A DNA stretch of 64,000 nt from Saururus chinensis. Its lineage: Eukaryota; Streptophyta; Magnoliopsida; Piperales; Saururaceae. The stretch is taken from contig CP141146.1 of the NCBI GenBank assembly GCA_035235625.1, positions 39,849,709-39,913,708 on the forward strand. Direction: 5' to 3'. The position numbers and the translations under genes are program-made. Shown piece after piece: positions 1 to 12,700 of the stretch (its first letter is position 1; each line of letters starts with the position of its first letter). Below the pieces are notes generated by a model. It did not search any database. It saw only the letters and a program-made list of their open reading frames with translations, and was not told the origin of the DNA.

Positions 1-889
1 GATGGTATGAGTAAGACTATAAGAATGTTTTGAGTAAGACTGAAAATATAAGAATGGTATGAGTAAGGTTGTAAGTGTAACAATAAGTGTAAGAGAGGTA
101 AGACGCTATGTGTATGTGCATGGTTTATTGTATGGTGAGGTTTTGATTATTATATGCTTGCATGCTTCATGTTTGAGTTGCATGAATGCATCTATGTATG
201 GACTTACAGAGTTCTCTATTTAGAACTCCCTAATGAGTATTTTCCTACTGAGTATGAAAATACTAATTTTTCCTATTTTTCTTAGCCCCGATGTTTAGGA
301 GACTTTTGCAAGTTTGTGATGGAGAGCTCCTGAAGATGGATGCTTGGTTCCGTGGGTGGTTTGATTTTCATTGACTTAGGTATACCCTTAACTCATTACG
401 AGTCTTTATTGTTATTTGTGCCACGATATGATATATTGGGTGAGATGACAATTAAGGTGTTTGTACTTTCTGGACTTATAATTTGGAATAGACTATGGAC
501 TATTTATAGGACTTGTACTCAGGGATGCGGGATGCCTGAGAGAGATTTGTATTGAAAGCCTATGATCATAGCAATTTATTTTATACATTTATTTTAGAGT
601 AGCGCCTAAGAGCGTTTGGTTTGTCCGCATAATGTTTGATTGAAAAGAAAAAAAATTATATGGGAAAAAATTAATGTGTGATGTATTACATTATAAACCT
701 GCTTTCACAAGTTTCATATTTCATCATTTTCCCCGATTTGCAACCATTATATTGCAAAAAAAAGTGAATTTTTAAAAAAATGTGTTGAAAATTTTTGTCC
801 CTACATGAAGTAGCTTGCATCTAATTCGACAACATCAAGCCCCACTCCAGGATGATGAGGGATTCAAGGTGCAGCTCCACCAAGGACGA
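1..889. other. AT-rich stretch with no recognisable gene
   Basis: No open frame here resembles a known protein. The first 110 bases hold loose repeats of a GAGTAAG-type motif. The 71-codon frame at 340-555 has no recognisable domain. Since an LTR-like start follows at 890 and the surroundings are transposon-derived, this is probably decayed repeat DNA, but I could not assign a family. Confidence 0.5.
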
Positions 890-1228
890 TGTAGCGTCTG
901 AGAATTTTAGGTATTTTTCTAAATTATTTTAGAATTTTCCATATTTTTTTGGGATTATTTGATGAAAAAATTTGTATTAAGGGTTTTTAGTGAATAGGGT
1001 ATTGTCTCAGAGGTGGTGGCCACCGAGTGGGGACCGCTTAGGGTGGGTGATTTGGCGTAGGAATGGAGGAGGTTGCCAATGTTATGTACCATGCTCTACT
1101 TCTATTAGGATAGGTCAAGGATTCTCTTTTCCTAACCTATTTAAACCCAACTTCCAACCCTAGCCTCCATCTTCCTTCTCAAACTCTTGAAGGAAACCAT
1201 TAAAGTTGAGGGCTTGGAGGTTTTTGGT

Positions 1229-2916
1229 TAGGGCTTCCAACGGTACCCATTTTACCGTTCTACCATCTGTACCACACTGTTAAGAAGTTATATGGTATAG
1301 TTAATTTATTTGATGGGTAAATAAGAGGATAATTTTATTCGACCGTTATCTAAATGGAAGATAATGGAAAAAGTTCTTCCATACCTGTTTATTTGTTACT
1401 CGTTTGTCATATTTAAAATTATACATATATTATACCCATTAGTCTTAAGTGGTTTAATTTCAAAAGCGATTGGCTTATGGTCTTTTACAATAATTTTTAT
1501 GTCATGATTCACCACTGCGATTTACTCAACAGAAGATATCATTCAAATCCCAAATATTTATTGAATTAATTTAACTACTTACAACCATTCATTATAGTTG
1601 TTACAAGCTGCTACTTGGAAGATGATTTTCTCTTTTTAGCATTTCATATCAAACTGTATTTTTTTTATAAAAAAATATCCATTTATAATTTACATTTTAT
1701 ATTCTCTTAAACTCACTTCACTTTGATGTTTCCCATTTGGTTGCTTTTTCTAATTTTTTTGGTCTTATTAGGTTTCATCTTTAATCATATGTGATAGAAT
1801 CTTAACTAGCTACACAGACACTTTGTACAAAATATTTTTGCAGTTCTTAATTAGTTTATTATTTTTTATTTTTGATAATTAAACTTATGAAGTGTTTATT
1901 TGTGTAAGGAAATTATTGGTGGATTTGGAGTAGGATTGCTGAGCTAACTCTATTCTGCTTGAGGCTAGACTCAAGTTAGCTTAAATAAAAGCTCGAACTT
2001 TGGCTAATGAAAACAAACTCTTGCTTGGCCCATCTCAAACTGGTTTGGTTTGAGAGTTAGCTGGCTTAACTTAAAATGAGTGGTGTAGGTGTTTTATTAT
2101 GAGTTTTGGTATATATTGGTTAGAATCATGATTATGTTACAAATTTGTATATGAGATTGCAAATTTTAGAATTATTATTTACTTATTGAAATAGGTTAGA
2201 ATCAACAAGTTTTGAACGACCAAATAGGCTTAAGTGAAATTTTGAAAAGGGTTAAGTAATTTTTTTTGTAAAACATGGGGGGACTTATAATTTTTTTAGG
2301 TGATGATGTCATCATCTATTCAACCTGGGTTGACCCAGTCCAACAACTAATCTGGGTTAGGGTTCGGACTTTGTTTTAAAATATTGCTTCAAAGAGTCCC
2401 TACTAGATGATGTGCATACTGCATGTTGTCTCATTCTTGCCTATAAGACACCTGGCTATGAGAAGGCATATGTCAATCTTCTTACATTTGGGATTCTTCT
2501 AAAACAGGCAGTGGATGGATGTTTTGGAGTTGGACTCATATGATTGAAAAGAATTATTAGAAAATAAGTAGTCTTATCAGGTATATGCCTAATATATGTG
2601 TCTATTTATGTTTCATGTTTAATCTTACAATTTATTTGCAACAACTATAAACAACTGTAGTAATGATGTTAGTTTTTACCTTAGTAATATTTGATTAAGT
2701 AAATAAAAAATATTTATTTTAGCCTTTTTTCGCACATTTTAAAAAATACAATGGATAATGGTTATCCGATTAACCGGCCGATTATTAGTGGAAGGAACAG
2801 TTATACAAGTCCCTTTACTATTTACTTAATGGAATGATTATGGATATAGATTTGAGAAATGGTTACGGTAATGGAATAAGTTATACCGTAAATATATCAT
2901 TCCATTGGCAACCCTA
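1229..2916. mobile_element. Candidate non-autonomous DNA transposon inside the LTR
   Basis: This stretch interrupts LTR sequence. Its ends are imperfect inverted repeats: TAGGGCTTCCAACGG on the left and, on the opposite strand at the right, TAGGGTTGCCAATGG (12 of 15 match), with ACCGT/ACGGT motifs just inside both ends. No clear 8-bp target duplication was found (TTTTTGGT versus TATTCCGG). There is no coding sequence. The hAT assignment is a guess from the TAGGG end. Confidence 0.3.
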
Positions 2917-3265
2917 TATTCCGGTGACCTGAAAGGAGTTCATCGCAGGTGAAGGAGGTGAGGGGAAGGAGCGTGCGCAAATATATTGCCGGAGAGAGGT
3001 AAGATCCTTGTTTATAATTTTTGCTCATGGGAATTTACTTGCTTGAATGATAAATCCTTAGTATCTCCATCCAATTTGAGTGGAGGAGCCATCGCACCAT
3101 GTCACATAGACATTGGTGTCTGCACCCTCTCACTTGTCGGCGAGTGATAGGAATATATTCAGCTCTATTTTTATTATAAAAAAAGAACATTTCCATGCTA
3201 AACCAAAGCCATAGTCGGCCTTGTAAATTATGGAATTGCCGGCCATTGATAAGTCGATGGCGAGG

Positions 3266-3430
3266 CAGTGGTGGATCCAGGATTTTTGATCATGGTGGTC
3301 AAAAAATAATTAAAACTCAAGTAATTTTTTTCACAAGCAACTATACATAGCTTACCTTTGATGAAAGATGCATATAAGAATTGATACAACATTTTCCTTT
3401 AAAAAAACTGATCAACACAAAACATATCAA
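3266..3430 (+). repeat. Left terminal inverted repeat of the hAT element
   Basis: Pairs with 4964-5127 on the opposite strand. Shared blocks include the terminal CCAGGATTTTT, the TTAAAACTCAAGTAATTTTT block and the CTGATCAACACAAAACATAT block near the inner end. Confidence 0.85.
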
Positions 3431-3479
3431 AAATATCAAATCATTCTCTAACTAACACTTGTTGTTATTTCAAAAAATC

Positions 3480-4665
3480 TCATGCCCATAAGTGATTTCT
3501 TTAACTTGCTCTCTGCTATAATGAATATAGTTGGAGCATCATGTAAACGCAAAGATATGCTTTGAGATGAACAAGTTACTGATGTTTTTGAAGCAATTGA
3601 GAGAGGTGAATTATCGACTAGGCAAGGCCTTAATCAAGAAACTAGTTTGAAGAGGTCATGTGACACTTGTTGGGGTTCACATTATGGCACATTATGTAGT
3701 TTCATTTTCATGTTTTCAGCTGTTATTTGAGTTCTTGAGATTGTTAAGAAAGATAGCATGGACAGGGAATAAAGAGCCAAAGCAAATTCTCTACTAGGTT
3801 TCATACAATCTTTTGAATTTATTTTTAATTTACATTTGATGAGAAAGATTTTGGGCTTTACAAATGATCTATCAAAATCATTGCAGCGAAAGGAACAAAA
3901 TATCGTGAATGCAATGGATTTGGTTGAAACATCTAAGATATCTTTACAGGAGCTATGAGACCATGGATGGGATTCGATCATGACTGAAGTTTCTGTATTT
4001 TGTAATAAGCATGATATTGATGTTCCTTGCATGGATGATAACTATATAACACTTGGACGGTCACGATGTGGAGAGCAAATTACAAATCTACATCACTATC
4101 ATGTTGGTTTATTCTACACTGTCATTGATATGCAATTGCAAGAGCTTAACACTCGTTTCATTGAAAAAAAATAATAAGTTGCTTCTTTGTATTGCATGTC
4201 TATATCCAAAGGATTCTTTCTCAGCCTATGATAAAGAGAAATTGCTTTGACTTGCTAAATTCTATCCCCATGAAATCTCTCCAATGGATATTTTAACCCT
4301 TGAGGATCAACTTGATGTTTATATCATGCACATGCAGAACAACAATGAGTTCTCAAATTTAAATCGGATTACTGATCTAGTTAAGAAAATGGTGGAGAAG
4401 AGAAAGAACTTATCATTTCTTTTGGTTTATTTGCTCATAAAAATTAGCATTAACCCTTCCAGTTGCCACTGCTACTGTTGAGAGAGTTTTTTCTATAATG
4501 AATATTGTGAAAAATAAACTTCGTAACTGGATAGGAGATGAGTGGATGAATGATTGTTTGATAACATACATTGAGAATGATATTTTTAACCAAATCGATA
4601 ATGAAAAGATCATCCAACACTTCCAAAATATGAGGAGTCATCGAGGGAAATTGCCATTCCAAAGG
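3480..4665 (+). pseudogene. hAT transposase pseudogene, C-terminal half (zinc finger MYM-type 1-like)
   Basis: Read across several frames, the + strand gives fragments typical of plant TTF/zinc-finger-MYM-like hAT transposases: LKRSCDTCWGSHYGT near 3645-3690, then an LALTLP-VATATVERVFS block near 4445-4490 and NKLRNWIGDEWMNDCLITYI at about 4511-4570, which is the start of the hAT C-terminal dimerisation domain. In-frame stops near 3728, 3769 and 3957 and frameshifts near 4060, 4170 and 4420 show it is dead. The N-terminal zinc finger and first catalytic residues are missing. The longest intact pieces are only about 65 codons. Confidence 0.85.
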
Positions 4666-4963
4666 TATACTATATTTTCAAGTAGTTTATTTATTATTTG
4701 TGTTTTATTTTGTTGTGTCTTCTATTAGTTGGTATAATTTATGTCCATTACTTTATACCGGAAAGAGAGAACTTAATAATGCTAGCAAAGAGCTTCATCT
4801 TCTTATCATAGAACACCTACATGTTCATCTTGTGTTTGTTTTTATTTATGAATTTATTATGTAGTGTTATAAGTAAATAGTCCTATGTTTAATTTGGTTC
4901 CACTCCTTGAATTTATTTTCAGATTTTACTTAAATCATAAATTAAAGAACACTAAGTGATATG

Positions 4964-5127
4964 TTGATATGTTTTGTGTTGATCAGTTTGTTTAAAGGAA
5001 AATGTGGTATCAATATATGCATCTTTCATCAAAGGGGAAGCTATGTATAGTTACTCGTGAAAAAAAAATTACTTGAGTTTTAATTATTTTTTGTTCACCA
5101 TGATTAAAAATCCTGGACCCGCCACTC
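4964..5127 (-). repeat. Right terminal inverted repeat of the hAT element
   Basis: Reverse-complement partner of 3266-3430. The outermost base appears mutated (C at 5127 where G is expected). Confidence 0.85.
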
Positions 5128-6743
5128 GGAATGGTTGAGCCACCCTTGGATTCTCTAAGGGTCGGCTTGTCTCTAAGTGAAGGTAGCAAAGACTCCTGAT
5201 GAGTTCTCTACTGCTTCATAGATGGAAATTTGTTGTAGTGGTAGAAACAGGCAGGGAAGACCGGCGAGTCATGGCCAAGGTCGGCAGGGAAGCCATTACC
5301 AGCAAGATTTTCATCCGACTGGACCATGAACTCACTGGCAGAAGCTTCTGCTCTATTTCAAAGCTAGAGCTTGTAGCAAAGATTGCCCAGTGGACTGCGG
5401 ATGGTGAAAGGAAAATTCCAGTCATACTAGAGGGTGGAAGACGCTTGTGAGGGTGATGGACACAAGCCGACCTGCATGAGTTGTGGGTCTGGCCAAAATC
5501 CATCCACCCAAGCTAGCCTGGTTCAGGTTGTTTTTTCACCTAAATTCACTTTATTTGATGTTTACAAATAAAATTAAAAAATTATAAATAAATTTATAAA
5601 ATCACACTATCGAACTAGATGAGTATGGATCATTCAAAGACATCATATCACTATAGTAAATTTACTAAATTACCCTTGGGATTTTGTGGGTCAATTCATC
5701 ATGTGAAAGCATACTTGTTCCTTTGAATAAAGGCATGACCTAATGAAAGTAATATAGTCTGTGTTTTTTATTATTTGGAATCTTGAGACATATGGTCTTA
5801 GGTTCCCATGAGGCACAAACAATAAAGTCTGCAAAGACTTATTTCTCCCAAAGTTGGAGGATGGTAGAGATTGTGATACACATTCTTCACCACCACAACA
5901 GTTTGGGTATTGGCTAAAAAGGTCTTTACCATGGGTTTTTTGTAGGTCTTCACATGAGCATATAGTGCGTACGAAAAACAGAGCTTCATGAGCATCATGG
6001 AAGACTTACTTTTCTCGCCAATTTGTGTCCATCAACACAATTAGGATCCACATCTCCATATTCATGGCTAGCTTATGAGAGCCCTTGGGATTTGGGTCAA
6101 GCTACTGTTTAAGCAGTCTACTCCAAGGCCGGAGTCGGGCATTCATGGATTTTACATAGATTAATCTTTTGGTCAATTTTAATTATAATTGTGTGAGTCT
6201 CTTATATTGAGATTTTAATGTCTAAAAAGCTTTGTTATGACAAAACTAGATAAGGGTAAAATAATTATTGGTGGCTTACAAATAATTATTAAAACCATAG
6301 CTTAGTCCCTCTATAGGTTTTATAAACTTGTTTGACCCTACTGAGTATAAATGGTTACACTCATGCATCTTCATGATGCAGGTACCTTAGAGGAGGAATA
6401 GCTGAGTAGTTGGATTCATGGAGTGGGGACTCACTGCTTCATAGTAGGATTTGCTTTATTCTATTTAATTATAATAAAGAACAAGAATTGTTATTTCATA
6501 CTTTATTTGTTATTCTTAGATGGTTATTAGATTTGCATATAGATGAGACTTGGCTCGTTATTTGCTGGATTTAAATGACTATTACTAATAATCATGGTTT
6601 GATAGTATCGTTATATTGGAAAATGGCAGTCGTGGATTGGGGTTTATTTTAGTCGTTGTTATGCATGATTTGTTAAAAAAAATATTCAAGTTTTCTGTTG
6701 CATTTACTCTGAAAATGTTATTTAAAAAACCTCGGTTGTGATA

Positions 6744-7789
6744 GATGTCTAGTGCACGGTCTCAAGACAACCCGACCGTGAAGTCATGAGGGGAGGAAAG
6801 AGATGATTGTGCCGGAGGGAAGGAAGGAGAGGGCCACATTGAAGGGGTGGAAGGAGAGAAGAGGTGGGAGAGAGGGGAGAAGAGGACATGTATGTGGTTG
6901 AAGGAGTAGGCATGGTCGATATGGATTTCCCCAGGAAGGAGATGTGTTGGGGGAGAAAGAGTGTCTCCTTGTTTCAAGTCATCCATTTTCAATTACAAAG
7001 GGGGGAGGTTGTAACTAAAAATATAGCCACCACATACAAATTAGTTATTCTAGTGTGTTTTAAAAGTTACAATTATGAAATCATAACTCAATTGACTATC
7101 ATCACATTTTAAAATGCATATATAATCCAAAATAACTAACGTTACATTCTAAAATATGCATATATATAAAATCCTAAACAATTAATATCAGGGTTTTTTC
7201 CATATTACCTAGCCTAAGATACAAATATTCCACATTTCTTGGTTTTGTAAAAAGCATCCCATAGAACTTGGGTTTATACGATATTTAAAAAAAATTGGAC
7301 CAAATACCCTTGTAACAAGGGTTAGGGTTTAAAATCGTGTAAACGAGTTGTGGCGATGCATAAACAAAGAGGAGATCGGAGCTTAGTGACAATTTGTGAT
7401 TTTCACCCAGTAGTTTTCATCAACAACAAATTCCTATTTCTATTCGGCGATTGTCGGCCTCCTTCACTTCATCGGCAATTGCTCTTCTATGATTTTTGTT
7501 TAAAAATTTCTAACCACATAAACTATTTATCCCTATAAAAGGAGATCAAGATGGCACTGCAACTCAAAAAATGAATCTTGAGAGACTATCTAGGGAGAAC
7601 ATGACTATATAAGCATAGAGAAGGATGTAGATGCCAAGGAAGGACACTGTAGAATAGCCATGATAGCCTCCTACATATTGTGCAAAGAGGGACTCTAGTA
7701 TGGTTTTTTATATGCAAGTTTTATTATGTAGAACATCTTATGTAAACATGTACACAATCTTAGAGGTTTTTATCCCTGACTTGTTGAAC
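6744..7789. other. Non-coding AT-rich stretch
   Basis: A purine-rich patch (about 6786-6965, many GGAGAG and GAAGG runs) is followed by AT-rich DNA. The short frames on both strands are low-complexity and show no domain. I see no gene here. Confidence 0.5.
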
Positions 7790-8740
7790 AATTATATCAA
7801 TAACAAATATTAGCAAATATCGTGTTATCAATAACACGCTATGACAAATATTGTGTTATTGATAACACACTACGACGAATCTCCTATTATAGTATATGCG
7901 ATATATCATATTATCATTAACACGTATTGTTGGCATATTGTGTTATTAATAACATGCTATGACAAATATCCTATTATATTATATGCGATATATCATTTTA
8001 TCATTAACACATATTGTTGGCATATTATGTTATCAATAACACTCTATGGCGAATATTGTGTTATCAATAACATGTTATGACAAATATTGTGCTATCGATA
8101 ACATACTTTGGAGAATATTGTATTATCGTATATGCGATATAAAGAATATCGTATTGTATTGTATTGTATTATCAATAACATGTATTGTTGGCATATCATG
8201 TTATTGATAACACACTATGACGAATATTATATTATAGTATATGTGATATAGGGGAAAATAAATAATACGTCTTGTGGGCATATCATGTTATTGATAACAT
8301 GTTATACCAAATATCGTGTTATCAATAACACTCTATGGTGAATATCGTGCTATTGATAATACGCTATAGCGAATATCATGTTATCAATAACACACTTTGG
8401 TGAATATCATATTATTATTATCGTAACATATTGCATTATCAATATCACGTATTGTTGACATATCGTGTTATTGATAACACGCTATGACGAATATCGTGTT
8501 ATTGATAACACGCTATGGCAAATATCGTGTTATTGATAATACTTTATAGCGAATATCGTGTTATCAATAACATATTTGGCAAATATTGTATTATCGTATA
8601 TGCGATATAGAGGATATTGTAGCATAATATATTGTTAATAACACACATTGTTGGCATATCATGTTATCGATAACACGCTACGGTGAATATCATGTTATCG
8701 TATATGCGATATAGAGGATATTATATTATGGTTGTCAACT
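7790..8740. repeat. AT-rich minisatellite of palindromic units
   Basis: About 950 bp is built from a degenerate unit of roughly 31 bp. Its core is the 16-base palindrome GTGTTATTGATAACAC (variants with CAATAACAC and CGATAACAC), usually followed by GCTATGACGAATAT. A second recurring block contains TATATGCGATATA, near 7895, 7980, 8125, 8595 and 8700. The best-preserved copies lie around 8460-8560. Each core could fold as a hairpin. The array ends about 1 kb upstream of the LCMT1 start codon. Confidence 0.85.
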
Positions 8741-9554
8741 CAAAGAATATATATCGTATTATATTTTATTGACATATCGTGTTATTATACATGCCATATA
8801 GTTAAATGTTGGACATGGGCCATGCGGAGCGTGAGATATTTGGTCCGTATAGTGGGAGCCATCCTATGGTTCTCGTATTCTTGGAAGTCTTGCAAGTCAT
8901 GCAGAGTGAATGTACTCTACTCAATTTCCTTCGGATTCATTGTACTCCCAAAATTCCTTTCTTTTTGCTGCATCCAATCCCCATTTGTAGTAAGTCTCCG
9001 GAGTCCTTCAATCCGTTCTAAATGCAACACAATTTTTCAAATCGCCGAAACATTCTATTTGTTGCAATTCAACAAGCACTAATGTAGTTTCGTTTTGAGT
9101 TTTATTATTTTTATATTTTTTTAACTAGGAACCAATTTTTGGATTAAAACCTAGAAGTGGTTAGGTTCTGGTTTGGCCTCTGTAACATAGGATTGAGAAG
9201 GAGAAATTTTTTACTTTCTATCTATCATCTTTTAAGTAGGTACTTTATTTTCTATATGCTGAGTGTATTGATTTTGCTCATATAAACTTGAGTCATCGTT
9301 GGTAATTCATCACCTATGAGAGAAGAACTTGGGTATAGGTTTAGTTGTGACCTAATTTGTCTTAAACTAGATCATATAGGATTTAATCTTAAAATTAAGA
9401 GAATATAGAATATTTATCTATCAAGGTAGGTAATAGAAAAAAAACTCTTAATATCATATTTTAAAATTAGTAAATTAATATATAAAATACAGAAGCACTA
9501 ACCCTTGGAATTGTAATTCGTGCACAGAATCTCAAACATCTTTCACTTCATTTT

Positions 9555-9610
9555 GAAACCACTAACGCCGCTTTTTGGATTGTATTTCGAAATACTGAAC
9601 GACCATCTTC
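9555..9610 (+). promoter_or_regulatory. Upstream duplicated segment, copy 1 (LCMT1 promoter/5' leader)
   Basis: This 56-bp block starts GAAACCACTAACGCC and ends CTGAACGACCATCTTC. It recurs at 9640-9695 with four mismatches, an offset of 85 bp. It lies 142-197 bp upstream of the LCMT1 ATG, so it belongs to the promoter or 5' UTR. Its function is unknown. Confidence 0.75.
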
Positions 9611-9639
9611 ATTGCGCCAAGTCATCTCATTTGGGAAGT

Positions 9640-9695
9640 GAAACCACTAACGCCTCCTTTTGGATTGTATTTGGAAATACTGAACGACCATCTTC
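9640..9695 (+). promoter_or_regulatory. Upstream duplicated segment, copy 2 (LCMT1 promoter/5' leader)
   Basis: Second copy of the 56-bp block at 9555-9610. It ends 56 bp before the ATG, so it is probably transcribed as 5' UTR if transcription starts further upstream. Confidence 0.75.
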
Positions 9696-9751
9696 GAGAG
9701 CAGGGTCAAGAGTCACAAGTGTCGAGAGCGGGGTCTCTTCTGTGGAGAGGG

Positions 9752-12700
9752 ATGTCGAAAATGGGGTGGGATTCCTCCGGCGGCAACACGGCCGCTGTTC
9801 AGGCCACCAACGACGACGCCTCTGCCAGCAAACTGTATCTCATTTCCTTTTTTCCTTGTTTCATTTTTTTTCCTTGTTTGCATTCGATTCATAAATCATT
9901 TCTGGTTTAATGGCGTATTTGGCAATGTTGCTGGCCTGTTAATGATGTAGATCCTGCGTCAAGAAGGGGTACATGAATGACAATTACATCCATCTGTTTG
10001 TGAGAAGACCCCTGAGGAGGTCCCCTATCATCAACCGTGGTATGTATCTACGCATTAAAAGCACACTCGTTCAAAACAAAAACAAAAAATTAGATTTTTT
10101 CCCTGGGATCTTCTTCTTCTGTCATGTCGAAAATTTTCGTGATTGGTACTTAAATGGATTATAAATGGTGTTTCCGGAGGGTATTATTCTCGCTGGGCGG
10201 TCCTACGCAAGCTTCTTGATCAGTTTCTCAATTCCACGAGCCGTGGGAATGAAAATTGTCAACCAAAGAAGCAGATACTCTCCCTTGGAGCTGGCTTTGA
10301 CACTACCTACTTTCAGTTGAAGGTGTGCACACAGATCTCCTAGCTATTAAACATTTTCTTTTTCTGTTCCTTTTGTGCTTCATTTGAGGGCTAGTGGCGA
10401 AGTTTAGGCGGACCATTGACGAATCTGCTGTTGTGTACGTTGATACATTTTGAATTGAACTAGCCGTAAGGCTTCAAGTTTTCAGTAACTAACAATGAAT
10501 CTGCACTGCCGTAACAGTGAATCTTCAGGACATTTATATGCTGCTCTTGTTATTTTCCTTGCCAGGAGGAAGGGATTGCTCCACATTTGTATGTCGAACT
10601 TGATTTTAAGGAGGTAGGATATGTGTTAATGTTTGTCCTCCAGGTCATTGGGTGATTAATGTTTATGTTTTTCCTTTGGGTCATTAGGTGATAACTTCTT
10701 TTTCTTCATCATCATTGTCATATTCTACCTAATTATATCTTATATTCAGTTCAATTGCAAGCATGAATTCACTGTGTTTTTCATCTTCCCAAGTTCTTCG
10801 AACTTTTCAGGCAGTAAAAATATGTTTTAACGTTTTTATTAGGTAACTAGCAAAAAAGCAGCTTTTGTAGATTCAATCGACCTGTTAAAGGACAAAGTTG
10901 GACCTGAAGCATTGATTTCTCGAGGTAATTTCTTCTCACAGCAGCCTTTCTTTATACCAACAAAACGAAAAAGAATGATTTATTTTTCTACCTACTAAAG
11001 CTTTCATGGTTGGATATCTATGTTGTTGATTTTTTCATTGCCCGTGCAGTTGAATAAATTGCCATGTATAAGTTAGCGTGTGTTGTACCTTGCATCTACC
11101 TGAACATAATGGTCATTTTTTTTTCAGAAAAAGGGGAGGTGATGAGTGATCATTACAAATTGCTTCCTGTTGATCTACGAGACATACAAAGTTTAGAGTC
11201 TATAATATCTGTTTCTGAGCTGGATCCTAGGTAGAATATTTTTTTTTTTAAGTTTTTGAATACTTTGTTTTTTCCAAAGCTTTCATTATATTTTTTTGCT
11301 ATGTAAAAGGCCTCATTATCCTGAGCAGACCATTTCCACGTACAACTTTACATCTCAGCCTGTTAATTATACAGTTTTCCTTTTTTTTTTTAATTGTTAA
11401 CTATACCATTCAAACCATATAAAAAGAATGCTTCCTACACTCTGATATGGGGTAGATGGGATTGGATTTAACACATAGTTCAAATCATGTATATTTTATC
11501 CTATTTTTATTTTGTTAACTATGTAGGGTAATAAAAGTCACTTCCATTGTTGCTTATGAATTTTGATAAAGTACTTTAGGCGCTCCCAGGGCACCCTATC
11601 AGATTTTCTGGCACTGACTCACCGGTGCCTTCTCCATCGCCAGCAACAGAAATGGAGTCTGGGGTTGAATCATCCAGGCCGGGTCAACTCAACCCCAGCC
11701 ATGAGCTGCTTTTCACCACCTCATTTTCAGAGTGTTCACTGCTGTAGCATGCCTGCCTTCCAGATTTTCCCTTTCTTCCCCCCATATCCCCTTTCTTGGC
11801 GTGCTGCATCTGTGAACACCCTGAAGAACAAGGAGATAAGGGGTGATTCACTGGTGGTGTTGAGTTTCCTTGGATTGGACGACTCAAATTTGGCCTCTGC
11901 TTCAGTTTCCTTCTTTCCGGTGCCTGCCAGCTGCCAGAGAAGTTGCTGGCAATGGAAAATATTGATCTGGTGCGCTGGGAGCACCTAGCGCACCATATCA
12001 GCACTTTGTTGCTAATACTTTGACGCAAGGCATGGGAATTATTGATTTACTATGTTTCTGTGACTTAAAAATGGATAGTTTTGCTCAACTACTTACATCT
12101 ATGATTGACTCAAATAATTTTTTTTTAGGAAATGGCAATTTTTGTTTTGCCTTGTATGTTTGTGTGCTTTGTAGATTCAGTTGTCATACATCATTGAGGG
12201 AATGATTAAGGTTCTTCATTTGGTGTCTTTATCAGCTTGCCAACATTTATAATTGCTGAATGCGTTCTTATATACTTGGATCCAGATTCAAGTTGTGCTA
12301 TAGCCAGTTGGGCTGCAAAACAATTTTCTACTGCTGTATTCTTCTTATATGAGCAGGTCCCATTCTCTACTATTATCAAAATTTGATGTTCAGTTTTTGG
12401 TTTATGCTCAAGATCTTGATTCTTTTCCATATTTCATGTATGCTTTGTATTTGGGTCTAGATTTGAAATAATCTCAAGAAACAAGTCCTAATTTATGTAG
12501 GCAACTAAAAAGTTATTGTTGTATAGAATATAAATGGGTATGCTGTTGTGGTTCAGCTCAAGGTTCGCAATGTGTGATATCAGTTTCATCTCAGCGACCC
12601 AAAAGATGATGAATTGGAGATATATCGGGGAAAATGATCTTGGTGACTCAAAACAGATTTTTCACATGTGTTATGATAAAATACTAATCTCAAACAATAC

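Larger units (their letters stand above)
3266..5127 (+). mobile_element. hAT-family transposon remnant with about 165-bp terminal inverted repeats
   Basis: The left end begins CAGTGGTGGATCCAGG and the right end is its complement (CCTGGACCCGCCACT), a typical plant hAT terminus. The inverted repeats run 3266-3430 and 4964-5127 with only scattered mismatches. Between them lies the C-terminal half of a hAT transposase with many stops. No 8-bp target duplication survives (TGGCGAGG versus GGAATGGT). The short internal region suggests an internally deleted copy. The element sits inside the older LTR at 890-6743. Confidence 0.85.
890..6743 (+). mobile_element. Long-LTR remnant (Ty3/gypsy-type), broken by two insertions
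   Basis: The start (TGTAGCGTCTGAGAATTTTA) resembles the reverse complement of the LTR end at 33825. The stretch 2917-3265 plus 5128-6743 parallels 54315-55060 plus 61560-63152: both contain GGAGGTGAGGGG-type sequence early, a shared block with TTTGGGTATTG in the middle, and a final ...GGTTGTGATA / AGTCGTGACA terminus. Removing the two insertions (1229-2916 and 3266-5127) leaves about 2.3 kb. Flanking pentamers GACGA (885-889) and GATGT (6744-6748) match only 3 of 5, so the outer limits are inferred. There is no coding capacity. It is probably a solo LTR related to those at 22434-33825. Confidence 0.5.

Noticed and set aside
5199..5503. 83- and 95-codon overlapping frames near 5200-5500
   Set aside because: They lie in the GC-richer part of the LTR remnant 890-6743, on both strands at once, and are not shared with the sister copy.
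7790..8740. Possible CRISPR array
   Set aside because: Units are about 31 bp with no unique spacers, degenerate palindromic cores and a plant nuclear context; this is a minisatellite.
9520..9894. 124-codon frame overlapping the LCMT1 start
   Set aside because: It reads across the promoter duplication and exon 1 in the wrong frame. The LCMT1 frame from 9752 matches the known N-terminal pattern and splice phases.
11563..11988. 141-codon + frame and 114-codon - frame in LCMT1 intron 6
   Set aside because: They lie inside a MITE-like inverted-repeat segment, overlap each other and show no domain. The LCMT1 reading frame splices cleanly across.
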